NCBI GenBank assembly: GCA_964464375.1
Contig: CAYXFU010000043.1
Coordinates: forward strand, 1 to 27,569
DNA: 27,569 nucleotides
Reading direction: 5' to 3'
DNA from: CAIOZA01 sp964464375
GTDB lineage: Bacteria; Bacteroidota; Ignavibacteria; Kapaibacteriales; UBA2268
In this document: positions 22,330 through 27,569 of the stretch, in pieces
Position numbering within the stretch: position 1 is the stretch's first letter
Layout of the letters: each line of letters opens with the position of its first letter
Translations under genes and position numbers: made by a program
The notes under the pieces: model-generated
Database searches by the model: none
What the model was told of the DNA's origin: nothing
The model's input: only the letters and a program-made list of their open reading frames with translations

Positions 22330-22470
22330 AATTGGAATGATGATTAAAAGAAAGCAGTTGTTGATTCTGTACCTTGGGATACAATCAGGATACATAATTT
22401 GTATTTAAAAAGAATAGATTTCACAAGAGCAACACTTGACTCTTTGCACTGGACTCTGACTTATCCTTGA
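22330..22470 (+). pseudogene. Stranded 3' remnant of the lipoprotein gene
   Basis: In the same frame as the preceding lipoprotein gene, it reads NWNDD, TAA, then KKAVVDSVPWDTIRIHNLYL and KRIDFTRATLDSLHWTLTYP before a TGA. The composition (alternating strand-like residues, Asp-Ser turns, Trp/Tyr) matches a beta-rich lipoprotein end rather than intergenic DNA. Each of the two TAA codons is one substitution from AAA or GAA. There is no own start or ribosome site. It could also be a chance open frame. Confidence 0.55.
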
Positions 22471-22489
22471 TGTATGGTATTTAATATAT

Positions 22490-22557
22490 CACCCCTGACG
22501 GGGTTCTCGATATTTTAGGTGCTATTTTTCTATTAATATTTCACTCCTGACGGAGTT
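22490..22557 (+). repeat. Paired-hairpin repeat, copy 3
   Basis: Box A ACCCC-TGAC-GGGGT, spacer with TTTTTCTATTAATATTTC, box B ACTCC-TGAC-GGAGT. Both stems are perfect although their sequences differ. It starts 20 bp past the end of the lipoprotein remnant. Confidence 0.85.
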
Positions 22558-22580
22558 AAATGTAATTTTCATAAGAGTGC

Positions 22581-22652
22581 TTTTTCCCGTAGGGAAAAGA
22601 TATTAATAGAAAAATGTTCCCACACACACCACCCAAGCTCCGTAGGAGCGAC
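22581..22652 (-). repeat. Paired-hairpin repeat, copy 4
   Basis: Minus strand: box A GCTCC-TAC-GGAGC, GGTGGTGTGTGTGGGAAC spacer, TTTTTCTATTAATATC core, box B TTTTCCC-TAC-GGGAAAA. It lies between two plus-strand copies. Confidence 0.85.
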
Positions 22653-22684
22653 CTAGAACGGGTTTGTCATTTCCTCACGGGTTT

Positions 22685-22752
22685 CACCCCTGACGAGGTT
22701 CTAAATATTTTTGGTGTTATTTTTCTATAAATATTTCACTCCTAACGGAGTT
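22685..22752 (+). repeat. Paired-hairpin repeat, copy 5
   Basis: Close match to copy 3: box A ACCCC-TGAC-GAGGT (one mismatch), TTTTTCTATAAATATTTC core, box B ACTCC-TAAC-GGAGT. It ends 56 bp before the epimerase gene. Confidence 0.85.
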
Positions 22753-22808
22753 AAAATCATTTTTTTTCCTTAATTTTAATTTTATATTAATATCATCTCA
22801 GAGAATTT

Positions 22809-23741
22809 ATGTCTAAGATAATTATTACAGGCGGAGCAGGATTTATTGGTTCACATCTTGCAGATAAACTGATTGAGCAGGGCGAACAGATTGTTATTGT
22901 CGATAATCTCTATTCGGGACGGCTGAGTTATATCAATCCCAAAGCTAAGTTTTACCTTGCTGATATCAGAGATGAAGTGATTGACAAAATCTTTGAGATC
23001 GAAAAACCGGATATAGTCTATCATCTCGCAGCTCAGATGAGCGTACCATTTTCTGTAGAGAATCCCATCTTCGATATGGATATTAATATTCGTGGTCTGC
23101 TAAATATCCTTCAGGCATCTGTCAAGCATGAAGTAAAGAAATTTGTCTTCAGCTCAAGCGGCGGAGCTATCTATGGAGAATCCGAAGAATATCCCACAAC
23201 CGAGAACACTCAGCCGGAGCCATTTTCTCCTTACGCTATCGCCAAATATACTTCTGAACACTACCTGAGTTTCTATAAAAAGCAGCATGGCTTGGATTAC
23301 GTCGTAACACGCTTTGCCAACGTTTATGGTCCTCGTCAGGTGTCAGCCCATGAATCAGGTGTTGTTACAATCTTTGTCCAGCATGTTCTATCCGGAAAGC
23401 CTGTGAAGATATATTCCTATCCGCACCAAACAGGTGGAATGTACCGCGATTATGTGTATGTGGCCGATGTTGTATCGGCACTGGCTAAAGCAAAGGATTA
23501 TCAGGGAACTGATATCTTCAATGTCGGAACTGGTGTGCCAAGCTCAACACTGGAATTATTTGATATGGTCAAGGAAATTAGCGGATTGTCAGTCGAACAT
23601 AGCTTTGGACCACCGCGTCAGGGCGATCTCACGAGAAATTGTCTTAACATCGATAAATCCAAATCAATTCTTGGCTGGAGTCCCGAATATGATCTAAGAA
23701 AAGGACTTGAGCTTACACTAGACTATTTCAAAAAACTATAA
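22809..23741 (+). CDS. NAD-dependent sugar-nucleotide epimerase/dehydratase, GalE-like
   Basis: 310-residue extended SDR enzyme acting on nucleotide sugars, most like UDP-glucose 4-epimerases. Marks are the NAD-binding GGAGFIG (8-14), Asp32-Asn33 after the second strand, the active-site Ser in FSSSGGAIYG (114-123), YAIAK (Tyr142, Lys146), TRFANVYGPRQ, and RDYVYVADVV near the substrate site. The C-terminal end is complete (LGWSPEYDLRKGLELTLDYF). Exact substrate cannot be told: UDP-Glc/Gal, UDP-GlcNAc/GalNAc or a dehydratase are all possible. It is separated from rmlB by 416 bp containing a terminator and repeats, so it is probably its own transcript, but it belongs functionally with the polysaccharide genes downstream. 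Confidence 0.88.
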   Translation: MSKIIITGGAGFIGSHLADKLIEQGEQIVIVDNLYSGRLSYINPKAKFYLADIRDEVIDKIFEIEKPDIVYHLAAQMSVPFSVENPIFDMDINIRGLLNILQASVKHEVKKFVFSSSGGAIYGESEEYPTTENTQPEPFSPYAIAKYTSEHYLSFYKKQHGLDYVVTRFANVYGPRQVSAHESGVVTIFVQHVLSGKPVKIYSYPHQTGGMYRDYVYVADVVSALAKAKDYQGTDIFNVGTGVPSSTLELFDMVKEISGLSVEHSFGPPRQGDLTRNCLNIDKSKSILGWSPEYDLRKGLELTLDYFKKL

Positions 23742-23758
23742 GAAGATAAATTTTAACC

Positions 23759-23800
23759 AAATAGCATCAGGCTTGATTAATGGGTCTGATGCTATTTTTT
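23759..23800 (+). terminator. Terminator of the epimerase gene
   Basis: AAATAGCATCAG pairs with CTGATGCTATTT (12 bp) around a 15-nt loop, followed by further Ts. It lies 17 bp after the stop. Confidence 0.85.
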
Positions 23801-23927
23801 GTTACAGCCATTTCCTTCTCAATCTCGTTATTTTTTATTAATTTACATATTCGTTTTGACAATAATTTTATTAAATTCAAATAGTGCATTAGAACTTTTT
23901 CGATTCGTTGTAATTACAGTACTTCTG

Positions 23928-24120
23928 TGTCATTCCTGCGAATGAGTTTGTGTGAAAAGTAATTTATAAATGTCATTCCGAACGAAGTGAGGAATCCAGG
24001 AAGCATGAACACTAGATTCTCACGGTCGCTTCGCTCCCTCAGAATGACATAATCTTAATTTTCACACAGTCCCGAAGGTGGGGATCCACAAAATAGATTC
24101 CTGCATGCGCAGGAATGACA
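23928..24120. repeat. Inverted GTCATTCC-type repeat
   Basis: The left arm starts TGTCATTCCTGCG and contains TGTGTGAAAA and GTCATTCCGAACGAAGTGAG. The right arm, inverted, has TGTCATTCCTGCG, TGTGTGAAAA and GTCATTCTGAGGGAGCGAAG. The two arms face each other around the AACACTAGATTCTC region, making a large imperfect hairpin. The left arm is also found at 27488. Confidence 0.8.
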
Positions 24121-24146
24121 GAATAGAAGGAATTTTATAGCATTTC

Positions 24147-24151
24147 AAGGA
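24147..24151 (+). promoter_or_regulatory. Ribosome binding site of rmlB
   Basis: AAGGA six bases before the ATG at 24158. It favours this start over the in-frame ATG at 24179, although the latter gives the more usual RmlB N-terminus. Confidence 0.5.
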
Positions 24152-24157
24152 TTTCTG

Positions 24158-25222
24158 ATGAATAATTTAGGCTATAATATGAAGACAATTCTCGTTACCG
24201 GTGGAGCCGGTTTTATAGGCAGTAATTTTATAAGACTGATACTTGATTCCGAGCCGGATTATTTCGTAATTAACCTGGATAAGCTGACCTATGCAGGCAA
24301 TCTGGGCAATCTTCTCGGCATTGAAGAGAAATATCCCAACAGATATATCTTTGTTCATGGAGATATCTGCGATGAGAAGATTCTGACAAAGATCTTCTCA
24401 GATCATGATATTGATTTTGTAGTTAACTTCGCTGCAGAGTCCCATGTCGACAGATCCATTCTTCAGCCGAATCTGTTTATCGAAACAAATGTTCTTGGCT
24501 CGGCAAATCTTTTGAATGTAGCTAAAACCGCATGGAAAGATAGATTTGATTCAAAGCGTTTCCTCCAGGTTTCGACGGACGAAGTTTACGGAACTCTTCC
24601 TGAGGATAATCCTGAGATTAAATTCACCGAATCGACACCGATTCAGCCACATAGCCCTTACTCTGCATCAAAGGCTTCGGCTGACTTGTTAGCCCAGGCA
24701 TATTTCGATACTTTTGGTTTTCCTGTACTGATAACGAGATGTTCCAACAACTACGGACCATATCAATTTCCAGAAAAACTGATTCCATTGATGATTAACA
24801 ATGCTGTAAACGACAAACAGCTGCCGGTCTATGGTGACGGCAAAAACATACGCGACTGGCTGTACGTGCAGGATCATTGTGAAGCCATTCTTGCTGTTCT
24901 TCAAAAAGGCAAATTGGGGGATGTATATAACATTGGCGGAAACAACGAAATCAAGAATATTGATATTGTCACTATGATTCTAGATTATCTCGGTAAACCA
25001 CATTCACTGATTAAATATGTAACCGATAGATTGGGACATGACAGAAGATATGCGATAGATGCAACAAAAATTAAAAATGAACTTGGTTGGGAACCAAAAT
25101 TTCAATTCAGCGAAAAAATCGGGACTACAATTGATTGGTATCTCGGCAACAAAGAATGGATGGAGAATGTGATCTCGGGCGAATATCAGAAGTATTACGA
25201 TTTAATGTATAGTGGCAGATAA
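24158..25222 (+). CDS. rmlB: dTDP-glucose 4,6-dehydratase
   Basis: Second step of dTDP-deoxysugar synthesis: dTDP-glucose to dTDP-4-keto-6-deoxyglucose, in the cytoplasm, with NAD bound. The 354-residue protein shows the RmlB set: GGAGFIGSNF (15-24), DKLTYAGN (41-48), NFAAESHVDRSI (90-101), the catalytic triad region VSTDEVYG (138-145; Thr140, Asp141, Glu142), SPYSASKASAD (167-177; Tyr168, Lys172), TRCSNNYGPYQFPEKLIPL, and GKNIRDWLYVQDHC. The start at 24158 has an AAGGA site. The ATG seven codons later would begin MKTILVTGG, as most homologues do. Its TAA overlaps the next start by one base, so it heads a three-gene operon. rmlA, rmlC and rmlD are not in the window. Confidence 0.95.
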   Translation: MNNLGYNMKTILVTGGAGFIGSNFIRLILDSEPDYFVINLDKLTYAGNLGNLLGIEEKYPNRYIFVHGDICDEKILTKIFSDHDIDFVVNFAAESHVDRSILQPNLFIETNVLGSANLLNVAKTAWKDRFDSKRFLQVSTDEVYGTLPEDNPEIKFTESTPIQPHSPYSASKASADLLAQAYFDTFGFPVLITRCSNNYGPYQFPEKLIPLMINNAVNDKQLPVYGDGKNIRDWLYVQDHCEAILAVLQKGKLGDVYNIGGNNEIKNIDIVTMILDYLGKPHSLIKYVTDRLGHDRRYAIDATKIKNELGWEPKFQFSEKIGTTIDWYLGNKEWMENVISGEYQKYYDLMYSGR

Positions 25223-26325
25223 TGAAGAAAAAAATAATATCGGTTGTTGGTGCAAGACCAAATTTTATGAAAGTGGCTCCAATCCACAGAGCTTTTGAAT
25301 CTTTTAAAGAAGATTTTGAACATGTTATCTGTCATACTGGACAGCATTACGATGCAAATATGTCAGATGCTTTTTTTGCAGATCTCGATATGCCTCAGCC
25401 TAAGTTCTTTCTTGGTATCGGCTCCGGAAGCCATGCCGAGCAGACTGCAAGAATCATGGTCGAATTCGAGAAAATAATATTGGATTATAAACCCGATCTC
25501 GTCATAGTCGTTGGCGATGTTAATTCGACAATCGCCTGTACTCTCACTGCAGCTAAATGTGCCATCAGAACAGCACACATCGAAGCAGGTCTCAGAAGCG
25601 GTGACAGACTCATGCCCGAGGAACTCAACCGTATGGCAACGGATGCGATTACGGACTATTACTTTATAACAGAGCAAAGTGGACTGGACAATCTCAAACG
25701 CGAGGGTGTTCCCGATGATAAAGTATTCTTTGTCGGCAACACTATGATTGATTCACTGTTTTACGCTCTTCCAAAAGCAAAACAATCGAACATCTTACCT
25801 GAACTTGGCTTGAAACATAAGGAATATTCTCTGATTACAATCCATCGTCCAAGCAACGTAGATGAACCTGAAAGTCTTAAAGATATGCTCGAGGTTCTTG
25901 CTCATATATCTAAAGCAAGAACCGTTGTGTTCCCCGTTCATCCAAGAACCAGAGGCAATATTGTCAAATTTGGCTTGGAAGAATTTTTGAAAAATGATAG
26001 AATCAAATTTATCGATCCACAAGGCTATATCAATTTTCTCTCTCTAATGATGAATTCTGATTTTGTACTTACCGATTCCGGTGGAATTCAGGAAGAAACA
26101 ACAGTGCTGGGAATTCCCTGCATCACAGCCAGAACAACAACCGAAAGACCCATAACAATCTCATTGGGCACAAATAAGCTTGTTCTGCCGACAAAAGATA
26201 ATATTATCAATGCTGTCGATGCTCATTTGAAATCGGAACCCAGAATCGGGAAAATTCCTCCGCTCTGGGATGGTAAAGCCGCTGAGAGAATAGTAACTGT
26301 GATTAGACAGAAGGTTTTCGCATGA
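25222..26325 (+). CDS. UDP-N-acetylglucosamine 2-epimerase family protein, first copy
   Basis: 367-residue GT-B-fold enzyme of the WecB family, which interconverts UDP-GlcNAc and UDP-ManNAc or acts on related UDP-sugars. Visible marks are GARPNFMKVAPI (10-21), HTGQHYDANMSDAFF (38-52), VGDVNST (97-103; Asp99), HIEAGLRS (119-126; Glu121), MPEELNR (131-137), TIHRPSNVD (206-214; His208) and LTDSGGIQEETTVLGIPCI. The GARPNF and HTGQHYDANMSD motifs, and IHRPSN in place of GHRREN, set it apart from the second copy and recall the branch that includes WbpI-like enzymes acting on diacetamido sugars. Its substrate is therefore uncertain. It overlaps rmlB by one base and the next gene by four. Confidence 0.88.
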   Translation: MKKKIISVVGARPNFMKVAPIHRAFESFKEDFEHVICHTGQHYDANMSDAFFADLDMPQPKFFLGIGSGSHAEQTARIMVEFEKIILDYKPDLVIVVGDVNSTIACTLTAAKCAIRTAHIEAGLRSGDRLMPEELNRMATDAITDYYFITEQSGLDNLKREGVPDDKVFFVGNTMIDSLFYALPKAKQSNILPELGLKHKEYSLITIHRPSNVDEPESLKDMLEVLAHISKARTVVFPVHPRTRGNIVKFGLEEFLKNDRIKFIDPQGYINFLSLMMNSDFVLTDSGGIQEETTVLGIPCITARTTTERPITISLGTNKLVLPTKDNIINAVDAHLKSEPRIGKIPPLWDGKAAERIVTVIRQKVFA

Positions 26326-27437
26326 AAAAAATTCTTCTGATATTCGGTACCAGACCTGAAGCTATCAAAATGGCTCCGCTATATACTGAATTAAAAAAAC
26401 ACACAAATGATTTTGATGTTCGAATCTGCGTTACGGCTCAGCATCGCGAAATGCTTGATCAAGTGCTGAATTTCTTCGGTATAATTCCCGATTATGATTT
26501 GGATCTGATGACACCGAACCAAACATTGGCACAGCTTACCGCAAGAATATTGACAAATCTTGAGCCTGTTCTTTTGGATTTCAAGCCGGATATTATTTTT
26601 GTTCAGGGTGATACTACATCAACTTTCATTGGGGCTTTAGCCGCTTTCTATCATCAGATAAAGGTTGCTCATCTCGAAGCCGGACTCAGAAGCTGGAATA
26701 AATATTCTCCATTCCCCGAAGAAATCAACAGGACTCTGACAACTCGGATAGCAGACTGGCACTTCACTCCAACAGAACAGAACAAGATTAATCTATCAAA
26801 CGAAGGAATAAAAGAAAATGTTTTCGTTGTCGGAAATACTGTAATAGATGCACTTCTGCTCGGTTTGGATATTATCGGGAAAAGGGGAGATGATGACTTC
26901 ATCAAGCTATTCAATGGAATTGATTTATCTAAAAGAATAATACTTGTTACCGGGCATCGCAGAGAAAGTTTCGGAGAGCCATTCGAAAATATTTGTAATG
27001 CTCTGAAAGAAATTGCAACAAATTATCCCGATGTAGAAATTATCTATCCTGTTCATCTCAATCCGAACGTGCAGGATCCTGTAAGAACAATATTGAAGGA
27101 TATTTCAAATATTCATCTGATCGATCCTCTGGATTATCCTGCTATGTTGTGGCTTTTGAAGAAATCGTATCTCGTGTTGACTGATTCCGGTGGAATTCAG
27201 GAAGAAGCACCGGCTCTCGGCAAGCCAGTTCTTGTTATGAGGGAAGTAACCGAACGAACAGAAGGTATCGATGCAGGAACCGCAAAACTTGTCGGCTCTG
27301 ACAAAAATAAGATTGTCCATGAAACTTCTCTTCTTTTGGATAATGCTGTGCTTTATTCCAAAATGTCGGAATGTGTTAATCCTTATGGTGATGGCACTAC
27401 ATCGCAGCAAATAGCAGAAATTCTAAAATCAGTTTAA
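26322..27437 (+). CDS. wecB: UDP-N-acetylglucosamine 2-epimerase (non-hydrolysing), second copy
   Basis: 371-residue protein close to classical WecB/MnaA, which converts UDP-GlcNAc to UDP-ManNAc for surface polysaccharide. Motifs in order: FGTRPEAIKMAPL (8-20), TAQHREMLDQVL (38-49), VQGDTTST (94-101; Asp97), HLEAGLRS (117-124; Glu119), FPEEINR (131-137), VTGHRRESFGEP (209-220; His212), LTDSGGIQEEAPALGKPVLVMREVTERTEG (UDP-binding end). Its start overlaps the previous gene by four bases (ATGA). The two copies in a row differ clearly in their signature motifs and are probably not interchangeable. The end is complete. No terminator stands out before the repeat at 27488. Confidence 0.93.
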   Translation: MKKILLIFGTRPEAIKMAPLYTELKKHTNDFDVRICVTAQHREMLDQVLNFFGIIPDYDLDLMTPNQTLAQLTARILTNLEPVLLDFKPDIIFVQGDTTSTFIGALAAFYHQIKVAHLEAGLRSWNKYSPFPEEINRTLTTRIADWHFTPTEQNKINLSNEGIKENVFVVGNTVIDALLLGLDIIGKRGDDDFIKLFNGIDLSKRIILVTGHRRESFGEPFENICNALKEIATNYPDVEIIYPVHLNPNVQDPVRTILKDISNIHLIDPLDYPAMLWLLKKSYLVLTDSGGIQEEAPALGKPVLVMREVTERTEGIDAGTAKLVGSDKNKIVHETSLLLDNAVLYSKMSECVNPYGDGTTSQQIAEILKSV

Positions 27438-27487
27438 CCTGATTAGCATTAGAAATATATTAAGATATGGGAACACAGCTCCCAGTA

Positions 27488-27558
27488 TGTCATTCCTGCG
27501 AATGAGATAGTGTGAAAAGTTATTTTTAGAAGTCATTCTGAACGAAGTGAAGAATCCA
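27488..27558 (+). repeat. GTCATTCC-type repeat, single arm
   Basis: TGTCATTCCTGCGAATGAG, TGTGTGAAAAG-like and GTCATTCTGAACGAAGTGAA modules in the same order and direction as the left arm at 23928. Only a handful of mismatches occur over about 70 bp. The element may continue beyond the window edge. Confidence 0.8.
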
Positions 27559-27569
27559 TGTATTTGTAT

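Larger units (their letters stand above)
23742..24157. other. Gap between the epimerase and rmlB
   Basis: It contains the terminator at 23759-23800 and the large inverted repeat at 23928-24120. The stretch 23801-23927 is AT-rich with nothing recognisable. The rmlB ribosome site lies at the end. Confidence 0.6.

Noticed and set aside
22327..22347. Programmed stop readthrough or recoded TAA in the lipoprotein gene
   Set aside because: Two stops six codons apart and no stimulating structure seen; simple gene decay explains it better.
22490..22752. Possible CRISPR array
   Set aside because: The repeats alternate in direction, are about 70 bp with internal palindromes, and differ in sequence. 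There are no regular spacers and no cas genes nearby.
24158..27437. Complete dTDP-rhamnose pathway
   Set aside because: Only rmlB is present in the window; rmlA, rmlC and rmlD are not seen, so the final sugar cannot be stated.

Overview
The window is AT-rich bacterial chromosome from the Bacteroidota/Chlorobiota (FCB) superphylum. Four things suggest this. It has type IX secretion system (T9SS) genes (porU, porV) and proteins with T9SS C-terminal sorting domains. Several promoters match the Bacteroidota form (TTG or TTTG, about 19-20 nt, TAnnTTTG). There are many exported lipoproteins. Dispersed palindromic repeats fill the gaps. Several genes have clear GGAG-type Shine-Dalgarno sequences, which points (inference) to an Ignavibacteria/Kapabacteria-like lineage rather than class Bacteroidia. 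No rRNA, integrase, transposase or CRISPR array was seen.

Layout, left to right. 1-7122, all on the minus strand: the start of a secreted protein cut by the window edge, an exported beta-carbonic anhydrase, then porV and porU (outer-membrane carrier and sortase of the T9SS). 7123-13498: a compact tRNA-Gly(GCC) unit with promoter and terminator, lipB and uvrB, a hicB-hicA toxin-antitoxin pair, a FadL-like outer-membrane protein coupled to a tyrosine/tryptophan-rich lipoprotein, and a tRNA-Leu(UAA). 13499-18211: two tandem paralogous T9SS cargo proteins with Asp-box propeller repeats, then a small DUF559 nuclease-like gene, all riddled with short hairpin repeats. 18219-22470: an IPT/TIG lipoprotein, sppA, a PH-domain membrane protein and a lipoprotein gene that seems to have lost its 3' end to stop codons. 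22471-27569: a sugar-nucleotide locus with a GalE-like epimerase, then a tightly overlapping operon of rmlB and two different wecB-type epimerases, presumably for surface polysaccharide.

PorU and PorV would export and anchor proteins carrying C-terminal sorting domains, such as the two paralogues at 13890-17361. The polysaccharide genes could supply sugars for the glycan anchor or another surface polymer (inference).

The most unusual signal is the repeat landscape. One family (a GC-rich hairpin, sometimes a second hairpin, then a GGGGTGG-like tail) occurs seven times between 13975 and 18086. Two copies form perfect 36-bp direct repeats around the DUF559 gene, one encodes that protein's C-terminus, and three lie in frame inside the sorting domains of the two cargo proteins, in both orientations. 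A fourth, unrelated palindrome is also in frame there, and all four insertions fall at the same two loops. A second family of paired hairpins with compensatory stem changes occurs six times in other gaps. A DUF559 nuclease linked to a mobile hairpin family that tolerates protein-coding insertion is the best candidate here for an undescribed system.
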